A DNA stretch of 64,000 nt from contig CM046452.1 of NCBI GenBank assembly GCA_025506515.1, positions 41,677,874 to 41,741,873 on the forward strand. The letters run 5' to 3'. This document shows positions 39,175 to 50,570 of this stretch, in pieces. Every line of letters starts with the position of its first letter. Position 1 is the first letter of the stretch. Position numbers and translations under genes: made by a program. The stretch is from Flaveria trinervia. Its lineage: Eukaryota > Streptophyta > Magnoliopsida > Asterales > Asteraceae. The notes beneath the pieces were generated by a model that ran no database searches, was not told where the DNA came from, and saw nothing but the letters and a program-made list of their open reading frames with translations.

Positions 39175-39964
39175 AAGTAAGTTTATATTCGTATTATATT
39201 TGTCTTACTTCTACTTTTAAAAACATTGTTCTGATTTTTGTATTCTTTTTTTGCTTAGCAATCTGCAAAGGAGGAGGAAGATTTGGAAATTAAGATCCCG
39301 GTAAATGATTTTACAACCGAATAGAAAGGTATTTACTCTATTGAAAACTATCCACTTTATTAGAAATTCTACCTAAATGTTAGTTGCTTTGTAGTATTTA
39401 AAATGAAGCAAACCAAATATGTTATAATATGTATGTATAACATTAAGGTGATGTATAGATATACTTAATATGCATATTTATTTTAATCTCTCAATTGTCT
39501 AGTAATATGATGTATGGGTGAGTGTCATAAACAAGGTTCAAAAGTGCAATATTGTGTGTAAAAAGATGTTGTACAACATTGCAAAACAGAATTGATCCAC
39601 TTATTTTTAAAGTTTTTGCTGCTGAGATGTTTAGGACTTAAATACATAATCAAATTTTACAACTTGTTATTTCAACTACTAACTTCTATGATTAATTTGC
39701 ATTAGGTAAAACTGAAGAGTAGGTGGGTGACTCTATGTCAAGATCAAAGCTTCGGTATGACGGTCCAAGACGAAGTTCAAAGTTTAAATTAATCTTTTGT
39801 AACTCAATCAAACTTATTATTGGAGTTGATCTTTTGTAAACTAACCCAAGAGAAATAGGCCTATTGAATGTTTTGAATTATCGTACCACTTAGATGTTAA
39901 ATGGGTTTAGTTACTTTTGTTACGTGTTTGGAATTATATGTTTGCATTAAATTTACTTTTTAAA
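39175..39964 (+). other. 3' non-coding part of hAT F
   Basis: AT-rich sequence between the transposase stop and the right subterminal repeats. No ORF of note. A possible intron or 3' untranslated region of the transposase gene. Confidence 0.5.
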
Positions 39965-40224
39965 TTCGAGCCTAACCAAACCGAGCCGAGCCAGCTCGGT
40001 TTAAAACCAAACCGAGCTCGAGTTCAAATTTCTAGCTCGGTTTCAAATCCGAGCCGAGCCGAGCTGGCTCAGTTTATAAACGAGCCGAGTTCAAGTTTGC
40101 TCTAACTCGACTCGGTTCGACTCGTGAAAAGCCCTACATCACATCCTTGTGAAACCCTCTAGCAACATTAGCCAAGTTTCCAACGAACTCTTTTAGCATA
40201 TATATACATTAATTAGTGTGAATT

Positions 40225-40580
40225 ATTATATTAAATATCTATAATATTTTTGGTTTACATATATGTAAATTAATTAGAGATTTAAATTTTTAATTATATA
40301 TGTCTACTTTAAATTTAATATTTACAAAAACGTAACTATACTACTACGTATGTGTAACTTTGTTTTACATATGTGTATATTAACTATTACTTATGTTTAA
40401 ATTTATTTTATATGTATGTAAATTAACTATTATATGTGTTTAACTTTGTAATAGTTAATTTACACATATGTAAACAATTTACACATATGTAAACAAATTA
40501 CACATGTACATATGTAAGAGGTCACAAACTATAGGGTAAAGTTTATACATTTGTAATATAATTGTTTTACATACGTGTAA
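40225..40580. repeat. Array of TTTACACATATGTAAA-like palindromes
   Basis: At least eight imperfect copies of TTTACATATGTGTA and its reverse complement recur in about 350 bp, separated by TTAACTATTA-type spacers. The clearest pair is TTTACACATATGTAAAC repeated around 40450-40485. No terminal structure or coding potential was found. Confidence 0.7.
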
Positions 40581-41040
40581 ACTATGTTTAATTTAGATAT
40601 TTTAGTGCTATTTGCTAAAAAAACAGTACCTATTTACGAATACAAACTTTAATACACCATTGTTGAATTTCATGTTTAAATAGTAATAGTTAATATGCAA
40701 AATTCTAGGCTCAAGTTAAAGATTTTAATGGATTTTTTTCACAACATTTGTAATAGTTAATTCAATTTAATATATTTGAAAATTTCATGTTCAAACACTC
40801 TTGGTTGAAGATTTCAAGAATCTATCATAACTTTGAATAACAAAATGAGATCAGGGAATAATTTGGCACAAGATAGTGAGATACGTCTCCCTATATATGT
40901 CTACATAAGACTGTAAGTGAGGGGTTATGAGACACAAATTGATGGTACCAATTTTACAGTTAAATCCTAATATATGATATTTTTCTCTTAATTTAATGTT
41001 GTAGAAAGCAAATAACTTAAACAAGAGTATAAACACAAAA

Positions 41041-41222
41041 ACATACGAACTCAAGGGATAAAAACATTAATTTACTTGTTTTTCCTATAACTATAATTAT
41101 GATGAAAATAAAAAATAAATAACAATAACATACACAGACTCGAGTAAAATACATTAATTTATTTGTTTTTCTATAAACGTTGATTATGATTAAAATCAAA
41201 CATAAACAATAATAGAATACAT
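41041..41222. repeat. Diverged tandem duplication (~90 bp x 2)
   Basis: Both halves share ACATTAATTTA, TTGTTTTTC, ATTATGAT and AAATAA...AACAATAA in the same order. The copies differ by many substitutions and small indels, so the duplication is old. Confidence 0.7.
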
Positions 41223-42224
41223 ATGCGTACTGCATTACTCCGGTCTCCGAACCCTTAAAATCATTGGAAAAAGGAAACAAAACTGTAATAGTAAATCAAT
41301 GATTGTAAAGCACAATGACATTTTTGTCGACGATCTAACCGGATTAAGCCGTGTATAACGTCAAATCTTCGTGTGATTTCAATTGATTATCTCTTGGTTT
41401 CAACAGGATCAAGCCTTGATTTCAACGACTTAGAAAGAAAAGTTCATATTTGATTTGTTTTTTTCAAACTTTAATTATGGTAAATCAGTGATAAATGAAA
41501 AAAATGTAATTTACCTTAATGCCTTTCATATAAGATATATAACTAATTAAAAATCATATAAATCAATAGTTTAAATTGGTTCTCATGATTCTCATAATCT
41601 TTAATGCTTTTGAAAAGATCCTATCCCTGAAGTATAAGTATGCATGAAAACCTTGACCAATTCATGTTGTTTCACTACATCCACGTACGTTCCTTTCGAT
41701 CACTAATTTAGATGTAACTAACATATACGGATATAAATTCATTCTTTAATTTCTATGGTCAACATGCAGTACGTATTTCAGAACCATGATATTTTACAAA
41801 ATGATATAAACATATTAGTGTATATTAATGAACTTCTTAAATCCTTTAAAAAACCAAAATTTGACTCAAGTAAATGTATTTTTAAGTATTACTCTACTAA
41901 GTAAATGTATTTTGTGGAGTTTTGATTTGAGATCAAGTTAAAAGATAACTTAGTGGAAGATTAATTAAATTAAAGACTTGACCTATTTTTTATTACTTAT
42001 AGTTCATTTAGATTTTTTTAGGAATTAAGTTGTAAACCCTAATTTTCCTTATTTATATTGTGCATTGTACTTGTAATTTCTTACAAGTATTATCCTGATT
42101 GCAGTCCATGCACATAGGTCACATCGACCGAACCACGTAAATCTCGCGTGTTCATCTTTGTTATTATATTTCTCTCGCGGTCTGATTGTGTTTTTGTGTC
42201 CATTTACATCAGGATCTCTAACAA

Positions 42225-42236
42225 GTGGTATCTGAG
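42225..42236 (+). promoter_or_regulatory. Primer-binding site of Copia G
   Basis: GTGGTATCTGAG follows the LTR end TAACA after one base. It differs from the canonical TGGTATCAGAGC by one substitution (CAGAG to CTGAG), consistent with an old copy. Confidence 0.7.
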
Positions 42237-42975
42237 TTTTGTCTCCTTACACACGGGAGAACACAACGGGAGAAAGTTGCGATCTAGGGTTGTTAACGGC
42301 ATCTTCACCATCAAGTTTATTGATAGTTGGTTTGTTTTTTGTTTATCACGACGTTCGATCACAAAAAATAATACAAGCACCGTGAGTTTTTTTGGATTGA
42401 GTATTCCTTTTGTTGTTGTTTGCAAAAATCAAGAAGAGAAGATAAAAAGTCAAAATTTCTTTATGATTTTGTGAGTGCTACGAGGTTTGCTTCCATAATT
42501 AAATATCATATTTTTGTGAAGTCTTTTTTTACTCTTGTATTGCATCGCAACCAAAAAAAATATATATTCTTTTCTGTCATACAAGAAAGAAGAACAGGCA
42601 ATAGTAGTTGTTGAGCGCTACGATCAATACCTCCACCCGTATATTGTTGCCATCACTAACAATCGTGAATCATCGATTGTTGTTGTTTCGCGCGTTTTCT
42701 TGATTTGAAAGAAACCAAAGAACAGATATGTGGTAGTCTAGCAAAGATCAGTGGGGTTAATATGCTTATCCAAGTATTCTTGATATAATTACCGAGATCT
42801 GACGTCGGAAATTCTCAGGTGCATTATTGAATTAGTTTGTTACTATTTTTTTAGACTGAGTAAAACGGGGCAGTGTTCAATAGAACAACACTCAAATTCA
42901 GGCAGTCAGACATAGTTATGTTTGACACTACTTTCAGTCTTGACTCGATTAGTTAACAAATTGTAGTTTGAGATA

Positions 42976-43752
42976 ATGACCGAGAGCGGAAAACTTCAGA
43001 TTGAGAAGTTTAGTGGAAACAACTTTGGTTGGTGGAAAATGCAATTGGAGGATTTGCTTGTTTAGAAAGACTTGGATATTGTTTTCGGTGATAAACCATA
43101 AAAGATAGAAGCAACTGAGTGGGAAACTTTAGATAAAAATGCCAAGGAGGTTATTAAGTTGTTGTTGACAAAGGATGTTGCGTTCAACATTCTGAAGGAA
43201 ACTACAACGAAAGGTATCATGGATGCGTTATCTAATATGTACGAGAAGCCTTCGGCAGCAAATAAAGTTTTCTTGATTCTAGAGCTAGTTAATGCAGAGA
43301 TGAAAGAGGAAAGTTCAGTTCTAATACACATCACAACTTGAACTCTATTTTTTTCAAGACTTGGGTCAATTGGCATCAAATTTAGGGATAACGTTCAGGC
43401 TCTACTATTGTTATCATCATTGTCTGATAGCTAGCCAAGTATTGTTACAGGGATTACTAGTTCCACTAGCGTGTTTACTTTAAAAGAGATTCGGGATATT
43501 ATTATGGGTGAAGGCGTCAGAAAAAGAAATTCAGGTGAATCATCAAGTGAACTACTGAATGTTAGGAGAGGAAGAATGAATAACAGAGGTAGTGGGAGCA
43601 AGAACAAGAAAAGGAGTAAATCTAGGGCTCAAAATGATATGACTTCTTGGAACTGTAAATAGGTAGGACACTTCAAGAATCAGTGTCCGAATGATCAAAA
43701 AGAAGTTAACACCGCAACAAACTACTCAGACGATGATTCTTTGATTCTTTAA
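42976..43752 (+). pseudogene. Copia G gag
   Basis: From the ATG at 42976 it reads MTESGKLQIEKFSGNNFGWW, then a stop within DLLV*KDLD. It goes on with WETLDKNAKEVIKLLLTKDV and the LSNMYEKPSAANKVFLI block of the UBN2-type capsid. Later stops and a frameshift separate the nucleocapsid: the knuckle reads SWNCK*VGHFKNQC, with the first Cys changed to Ser and an internal stop. It is clearly inactive. Confidence 0.82.
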
Positions 43753-44121
43753 TCTGTAGCGTGGAGAGCACTGTTAATTCCTGGGTCATGGATTCTGGAG
43801 TATTGTTTCATGCTACCCACAATAGCAAATCATTGCAAAATCTTAAAAAGGGTGATTTTGGTAAGGTAAGATTAGCAAACAATGATATTTTGTTGTTACG
43901 GGCATGGTGACATAGATTTAGTTACTTTAGATGGTTTATGGACTTTGAAAGATGTCAGGGTGATTCTTGAATTGAAGAAACAGTTGATTTATGTTGGTCA
44001 TTGGATTAACAGGGACATGAGGTTAAGTACGGGAATAAGTAGTGGAAAGTTGTTAAAGGAATATTGTCATTACTCATGGAAAGAAAACATGTTCATTGTA
44101 TATCGTCAGTATACCATCTAA
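43753..44121 (+). pseudogene. Copia G protease
   Basis: NSWVMDSGVLFHATHNSKSL is encoded around 43776-43835 with DSG codons at 43791-43799, then GKVRLANNDILLL. A shifted frame continues with TLDGLWTLKDVRVILELKKQ and the block that ends copia proteases (LIYVGHWINRDMR in place of LISVGQLD-type sequence). The active site is intact but the frame is broken. Confidence 0.8.
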
Positions 44122-44441
44122 AGGAAGTGACGTTCCAGTTCAGAAGAAGACTAAATCCAGTTTACAAAATCTCGTGGGCAGAAGAAGGTTTACTTTGCAA
44201 GTAAAACACCTAGAGTCACAAGAAAGATTTAGAGTGAATGTGCATGGAAGAGTTTAGAAAAACCAGTTAAAGGATTTCGTGGTAGTAGGAGCACATGTTA
44301 TGCTTCAGTCATAGTTCCTAGACAACAACGGGTTAAAAGAACTAATATTTCATCTATTAAAATCTCTCTAGATGATTACTTGCTGAATATGGACAGTGTT
44401 TGTTCTCAGGGTGTTCCAGGATCTGGCAGTTTGTTTCAATG
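44122..44441 (+). pseudogene. Copia G remnant after protease
   Basis: Short stretches such as KPVKGFRGSRSTCYASVIVP can be read, with many stops. I cannot assign them to a specific integrase or RT block. The segment ends exactly where the Gypsy LTR begins with TGTGACACCC. Confidence 0.45.
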
Positions 44442-45534
44442 GTGTGACACCCGGTTATTTTTTTTAAAGTCAAAGAAAAAAAATATATTTTACCAAAGTT
44501 AAGGGGTAAAAAGTGTACAAAATACAAAAGTCTGCAAAAGTTGGTGAATAAAGCAACATGGCCGCCCATGTTGCCCATTCACATCAACTCTCGGATATTT
44601 TTAGAAAGAAAAGAAAGTAGAGCCGAAAACTCTCGGGTTTTGAAGAAGAACAAGCTAAGAAATTATGGTATTCTTAACCGGTTATGTCATCGGGTGTATG
44701 CTTATGTGTGTTTGTGTGTGTTCGGGTTCATGTTTTAGTGGGTTTCTAGGTGGTTGAACTCAATTTCAAACAAGTTTGGAAGAAGCCATACTCAAGAGCT
44801 GCAAAGGTGAGTTCTAGAACCCCTCTTTTTACATGTTTTAACTGATTTTGAGGTTGAAATATATGAATGTATGTTTTTATAAAACTAGGTTTTATACCCG
44901 TATGTTTGATGGGTGTATGATGATGTTATGATTATGTCTCCAAGGCTTAGAAGGTAAGAGTTAAGATTAGAACCTGAAAGATGAGATGTGGGGACTAAAT
45001 TTGATGAATAGTGTGCCCTAGGCTGCTCATGCGCCCAAGTAGTAGTTTATACGCCCAAGTTTAGAAAACTGCTTAAGTGTTGGCAAATGCGGATGAAAGT
45101 CAATGTGGATGAAAGTCAATGCGGATGAATATTGACTAAGTATGGGAAATGCGGATGAAAGTCAATGCTGATGAAAGTCAATGCGGATGAAAATTGACTA
45201 AGTATGAGAAATGCGGATGAAAGTCAATGCTGATGAAAGTCAATGCGGATGAAAATTGACTATGTATGGGAAATGCGAATGAAAGTCAATGCGGATGAAA
45301 GTCAATGCGGATGAATATTGACTAAGTATGGGAAATGCGGATGAAGTAAAAAGAAATACGGATGAACTATAACAAATGCGGATGAAGTAAAAGAAATGCG
45401 GATGAACTAAGACAAATGCGGATGAACACTTGGAATATTTATGGCTTTTTGGAGAAAAAGTGTAACTTAGGCTTTGACTTGGGAGATTCCCGGGGGATAT
45501 ATAAGTTGACTTTTGAGGTCATAGACGTTATGTT
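44442..45534 (+). repeat. Gypsy E LTR, first portion
   Basis: It starts TGTGACACCCGG, equivalent to the TGTAACACCC start of the C LTR, and runs to ATAGACGTTATGTTG, where Copia sequence begins. It lines up with 60967-61614 of the downstream LTR over their shared part. Confidence 0.88.
45085..45430 (+). repeat. Higher-order minisatellite in the Gypsy E LTR
   Basis: Four units of about 62 bp (AAATGCGGATGAAAGTCAAT ... ATTGACTAAGTATGGG), each built from three ATGCGGATGAA subunits, are followed by five ~20-bp units (AAATGCGGATGAACTAAGAC type). The sister LTR has the same layout with fewer copies at 61246-61510. Confidence 0.92.
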
Positions 45535-45535
45535 G

Positions 45536-45609
45536 GAGTTTTTGTGTGTGTGAGGGATCTTAAGATGGTGAGATCTTATATCAAGAGCCTGAAAAGCTCT
45601 GATTCCAAA
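45536..45609 (-). other. Leader and primer-binding-site fragment left of LTR1
   Basis: It matches the leader at 56300-56374 (TTTTTGTGTGTGTGAGGG, TATCAAGAGCCTGAAAAGCT) and includes a mutated primer site (TTTGGAATCAGAGC on the element strand). It shows that another internal region once lay to the left of LTR1. Confidence 0.88.
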
Positions 45610-46431
45610 TGCTGGACCGATGAAGGGGTTTACTTACAACACAACAACACAAAGAGGAGATTAACCAAACTTTAATCAAATAGTAAACTGGATTCACCAC
45701 AAGTTTGACACTAAGAACACAAGTATGTAGTATATTGCTTTCAAGGACACTAAGAACACAACAACACAAAGAGAACACAAGTGTTTGGTTTTCAAGGATG
45801 CAATATATTGCTTTCTCAAGTTCTATTACAAGTGTTACAAAGCATAAAAGAAAAATACAAGAACAAGGAATACTTATACTACATCCTACAGTCGGCCATA
45901 CTATGAAAGCCAGCTGGATACAATTGACTAGACCCAAACAAAATCGTGTAGAGTCAAAAGGCAGATTGCCTTTTGACTAGTGACTATGACATGCCATAGC
46001 TCACATCCTTATCTATTACAAAAATGATAAAGTACACAAAGTTGAAAGTTTACAGACTCAAGACCTCAATGTACAGTTACCAAAAGCATGGACCTTTTCA
46101 CCAACTCATGTAAGTTGGTGACTTTACAAAGATACAGCGGAAAGGTGTCCAGCTCTATGGAAAAGTACATCAGATAAAGCATGTGTTAAAAGTTTCAGGA
46201 AGAAATCTGTCTTCATGAGTTGAGGCTTCGGAAGACTTTGTCTCTGAAGCTTCGGAAGACTTCATCTTTGGCTTCGGAAGATATTGGTCTTGGCTTCGGA
46301 AGATTTCATACTTAGAATATTTCTATTGCATGTGTGAAACTTCCTAAGCATTCTTCTTCAATGCACTTATGCAGCATGCAGGATAGACTTTGGATGTTTG
46401 GGTTGCATCAGCCTCTTCATTAATCTCTACA
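45610..46431 (-). repeat. LTR1 of complex H (822 bp)
   Basis: It acts as the 3' LTR of the main internal region: CTCTACA is followed by the polypurine tract at 46432. It is slightly longer than its sisters because a segment with AGTATATTGCTTTCAAGGA is duplicated near 45725-45810. CTTCGGAAG motifs cluster at 46220-46310. Confidence 0.9.
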
Positions 46432-46443
46432 AACTCCCCCTAG
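46432..46443 (-). promoter_or_regulatory. Polypurine tract of complex H
   Basis: The element strand reads CTAGGGGGAGTT next to LTR1, identical to that of Copia B. Confidence 0.85.
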
Positions 46444-46472
46444 GCTTATGCTACCAAAACACTTATTAGACT

Positions 46473-49400
46473 TCAGATATCAGTAGTCCTCATTAGAATG
46501 ATCACTATTCCTTTCTTCATGAGATGATCAGGATCCTGCAGACTATCAAAATGTCTTCTCATGTCAAAGAGATCATGCAGAGGCAACTGAAACATGTCTT
46601 GCCAAATGTAGATGTCTTCAGTGCCTTGATTTCTAATGACATGACATCTTTCTGGATTTATGGTGCATGTCCAAGACAAGATGAGTCTTCTTGATGCTAG
46701 AGGAGCTGTTTGAACTGGAGTTGATGTAGCATCCTCTGGCTGCACATCCTCAGGATGTTCTGACTTATCCTGAGGTTTAGAAGAGGGTGCAGTCTTCTTC
46801 TTCTTTGGCTTTGGTTTAGAAGCCATCCTCTTCTTTCTCTTTACAGGTTTTAACTGAGAAGACTGGGTTGCAATACCAGATTAATCTTCATTGTCTTTCT
46901 TAGTTAGGACTTCCTCTCTCTCAGGCTCAGAAGGAGAGGGAGGTTGACCCTGCTGTGGATCAGAAGATGAAGCTTGCTGAGATTCAGCAGGAGGTCCAGG
47001 TTGTGTTGTCTCTGGTTGTTCAACCTTAACCTTCACTTTAGGTGGGGCTTGACTTGGAGGGGAGTGTAAGTCAATGAACTCTCCACTCTTGATCTTCTGC
47101 TTGATCACCCTTATATGCTCATCTATAGTGGATAGAGACATGGAGCCAAGTCTCCTTCCGGAGAATCCATACAACTTCAAGAAGCTCATCATCCTCTACC
47201 TGTCAGCAGACTTATTCATGCTCTTTTGGATGATGGCTCTTGATTTGGCAGCTTCTTCCCTTAGCTTCCTCTTAGTTGTCTTTCTGTCCTTGACTATCTC
47301 AAGTTCAAGTTATTTTAAGTACTCAAACTCAACATAGTCATAAGACAAGGGAAGAAGTGCTTCTGCCTGATAGAGGCTTATGGCACTCAGGTAGTTGATC
47401 ATCTTGATCCTATCTTCTTCTTTGTCTACCTGAGGTTCTTGTTGAACCACATCCTCTTGTGCATGACTTTCTTGAACTGGGGAGAGGGTAGGCATATGTT
47501 TGTACAGTTTTTTCTTTTTTCTCTCTTTATTGACTTGTACTAGAAGCTCTGCATCTTCTGCTTCCTTCTTCTCCCTTGACCTTTCCAGGTCAACCAGTTC
47601 ATTTAACTCTTCTAAGGGGAGAGAAATGACACAGTCTATGTCCTACTTCCTTGTCTGCAGATAATTATCCTGACTTTCCTTAACTCATCATTCTGAGTAT
47701 CTGGTCTAGGGGAAGACCTGATAACAGACTCCATGAGTCTTGAAGGCCCAACAGAAGAACTTTCTCCCCTCAACTTCCTTTTCCTCTCTCTTTCCTCCTC
47801 CTCAATCTCCTCAGATGTCATCTTTCTTTTCCCTTTGTCACTCACAGACCTTTGTGACTTTGGGTGGAGAGAGCTTTGGCCTTCATTGCTTTTTGCAGCT
47901 TCTAAGCTCTGGCCAAAAAGAGGTTGAGAATCACCTTCACCAGCAGGTGTCTCAAAAAGGGCATTGATCTCTGCAGTAGTTGTTGGTGATAAGACTGGGC
48001 TCTAAGGTTCTGTCACTAGGCCTTAAGTCAAGGTTTCCCGTATAAAGCTAATCTTAGGGTCTGCCTCAATATCTAGTTGACCGATGACATTGCCTGATTC
48101 CCACAGTCTCCTTCTTAGGCTGAACTCTGTAGTGATCCTGTCTTGGATTCTTTGAGCCAACTTGTCAGCTTGTCTTGATTTGCTTGGATTGACAAGTGGC
48201 ATGCTGACTAGATCTAGACTATCATAATAGTTCAAGGTCTGAAAATTGAAGATCTCTTGCTGCCCTTGAACTTTCATGATGATGAGGGCTCTCCTGTTAA
48301 TGTCATACCTCCATCCAATGATATGATTGGAAGTTGATGGAGATGACATTACCCTTGGTATACCTTCCTCAAACAGACTCTGTTATAAGAAGTCTATGGA
48401 GTCCACATTAATGTGAACTTGAGGAAGTTGTTGAGCAAGCACAATTGCAAGTAAGGATGGTGAGTCCTCAATGTCCATACTCCCTGAAGAACTCCCAGGT
48501 TTTGTGGTAGTAATGACTTTCTCCCCCTTTTTGGTAGCATCACCCATTGCATAGGTGAGCTAGGAGTTAGGTCAATCACCTCCATAGGTTCTTGTGTTTC
48601 TGGTTGAGCTCCTCTTAAAGGTCTCCCAGCTAGTTGTTACTTAAGATATGAAATCTCAAGTTGCTGATCATTGACCCTGATCTGCAAGGTAGTCACTTGA
48701 GATTCAAGGTGACAAACCTTGGAGACTAAATATGTACATGTTATAGATAGTTGTTGCACCTTTAGTCTTGGATTCCCCTCATCTTCATCAAAAGAAAGTC
48801 ATTGGAGGATGAGATGATTGGACCAAAGTCCTCACTCTCACCACCAGCTTCAGGTTCTTGGCTTCTAGATTTCCTCTGCTCACTGGCAATCTCAGTTGAG
48901 ATGTCAGTGGGCTGAGTTGCCATGGTTGAGGTCTTAATTATGTAATCACTTTCAAAAGTGAGAGCCTCTTCCATATGGACATACTGAACAGGTTTAGAAG
49001 TGTCCACCTCAGTAGTAGGTGACTGATGGGGGCTAGAAATAGGAGCTACAAAAGCACTCATCTCTCTTTGAGTAGGGGAAAAGAAATAGAATCGTGATAC
49101 TCACTGAAACCTAGATCTTCATCAGTGTAGAATCAAGGTTAGGGATTGGTAGGTTAAGATCTATAGGCTGGGGATGGTAACTGTCCCCTGAAGGTTGATC
49201 ACTTGTGTGTTGAGACTCAGAGTGATGGCTTAAGGCAGTTTGGCTAATGAGCTCATCAGATTGAGCATGAGGAACCTCAGCACTAATTCTTGAAGAGATG
49301 GGAGTGGTTTGCTCCTCAGGAGAAGTGGGAGCTCTAGTGTCCACTTCTGCCTGTTTGGGTAAGTATATGGGGGCTTCCATAAATTGAATAGTCTAAGCAG

Positions 49401-49950
49401 GGGTTCGTTTAGATTTTCTTTGGTAGGTGATGGTGATTTGTGGTTGTGTGGGTGGTTAGGATATAGCAGGTGTGGGTTCAACACTAGCTTGTGCTTCTTG
49501 GTTGTCACCTTGAGCAATGAGCTCTAATATTTTTGGGACTAGGGGTGTTTCTTCCCTAAAGAAGCCAACAGTGGGCTTTCTCAGTTTTTTAAAGATGCCG
49601 GGCTTCATCTGCCCCAGTTTAAGAATGTTACCTGTTTCCCTCAATTGTGAGCCCAGTTCATAGTTAAGAATGTATTGGACATATCTAAGAAACATGTAAT
49701 ATTTTAAGAAGTCTAGGTTAGCAAGAAAGTTGGTATAAACAAACTGAGAATACCTGAACTTGACCCCCTGAATCATCCATGGATGATGAAGGAGAGTTTC
49801 TCAGGAATCTGTCCCATCCACCATGCTTGTTTGATAAGTTATGGATGACCACATGGAGCAGGAATCTCCATTGGGATGAGACCTTCCCTTTCCTAAAGGT
49901 TTTTATAGAGAAATCTCCCTTATATCCCATCTACTCAAAAGAAGAACAGA
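46473..49950 (-). pseudogene. Extra ORF between Copia pol and 3' LTR (broken)
   Basis: A ~3.5-kb region in the sense orientation holds a series of minus-strand open segments that look like one decayed gene. The N-terminal part (from about 49930) is hydrophobic and aromatic: MGYKGDFSIKTFRKGKVSSQ, WRFLLHVVIHNLSNKHGGWD, then FLKYYMFLRYVQYILNYELG. The middle (48400-49550) is rich in Pro, Ser, Thr and Gln. The C-terminal part (46473-47850) is charged, with MASKPKPKKKKTAPSSK and a Trp-containing end. Genes at this position occur in SIRE-type Copia elements, where they are called envelope-like. The N-terminal style resembles a conserved plant retrotransposon ORF of unknown function. I see no signal peptide or clear membrane anchor. 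Confidence 0.65.
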
Positions 49951-50570
49951 TGATAGAAAGAGGGGGAAATCATTGGGTTATAGGTGAAAAGGATTTCAGG
50001 TAAAGTTTAATGAAAGAGGATAAAGTTTGAAATCTGGATGTCGGTCCCACCTTTGAAAAAGTAGTTTACTTTTGCTCAAAAAGTAGTTTTCTTGGAAGTC
50101 AAAAAGCTTCCGAAGGTAAATTATCTTCGGAAGTTTTAATGAAAAAGCTTCCGAAGCTAAAATGACTTCGGAAGAATTTTCTGAGAGTTTTGAAAATTTT
50201 GCTTCGAAAGAGAAATTAAAACATGAATGCTTTGGGTATAAAACAACAAAGCTTCTGAGAGTTAATTTTGCTTCGGAAGAAAATAGTCCTTGAAAATAAA
50301 TAAGTGTCTGAGACAAGTATTTAAGCTTCGAAAGATATTTCAGAATTCTCTTCCGAAGGTAAAACTTCTTAGACATTTATCTGTTTTGAAGGCATGATTT
50401 TCTTCTGAAGTTAAAAACATAACTTCCGAAGGATCAAAAATTGTCAAAAATCTAAGGAAAATCTTCAAAAAGATATTTTCATCCAAAGAAAACAAGAGCT
50501 TATGAAAGTGATGAACTAGACAACTTAGGACACACATATTTTAAGAAATAATAAGAATTAGTTTCAAGAA
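49951..50570 (-). other. Spacer between pol and extra ORF, with CTTCGGAAG array
   Basis: No conserved protein is seen. From 50098 to 50440 there are about ten CTTCCGAAG/CTTCGGAAG motifs in both orientations, spaced 20-60 bp apart, several within AT-rich sequence. The same motif marks the LTRs and the gag C-terminal region. Confidence 0.7.

Larger units (their letters stand above)
36158..40136 (+). mobile_element. hAT transposon F, near full length
   Basis: The right end CCCTA at 40136 gives TAGGGCTTTTCACGAGTC on the reverse strand, as expected for an Ac-like terminus. The left end starts around TAGCTCGCGGCTCGCG but is diverged and the 8-bp target duplication is not evident, so that boundary is approximate. 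Both subterminal zones (36158-36355 and 39965-40125) are dense in GAGCCGAG/AGCTCGG motifs, in keeping with transposase-binding repeats. Between them is a transposase gene on the plus strand with a 5' non-coding exon and intron. Confidence 0.82.
40137..41912. other. AT-rich spacer with internal repeats
   Basis: No gene is seen. It contains three things, listed separately as repeats or findings: a zone of ACATATGTAA-like palindromes (40225-40580), a diverged ~90-bp tandem duplication (41041-41222), and a stretch near 41640-41830 resembling the region upstream of the C2 gene. Confidence 0.6.
41913..44441 (+). mobile_element. Copia element G (Tork/TNT1-like), decayed, interrupted by Gypsy E
   Basis: A plus-strand Copia with a short LTR ending CTCTAACA at 42223, a primer-binding site, gag and protease. 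Similarity becomes unreadable after about 44120, and a Gypsy LTR starts at 44442. The LTR start at 41913 (TGTGGAGTTTTG) is a guess based on TG and the size usual for this lineage. The gag (KFSGNNFGWWKMQLEDLL) and protease (WVMDSGVLFHAT) styles are TNT1/Tork-like. The rest of pol is either deleted or beyond the window, past the Gypsy insertion. Confidence 0.75.

Noticed and set aside
45085..45430. CRISPR-like array
   Set aside because: Units are contiguous with no unique spacers, and the DNA is a plant LTR. It is a minisatellite.
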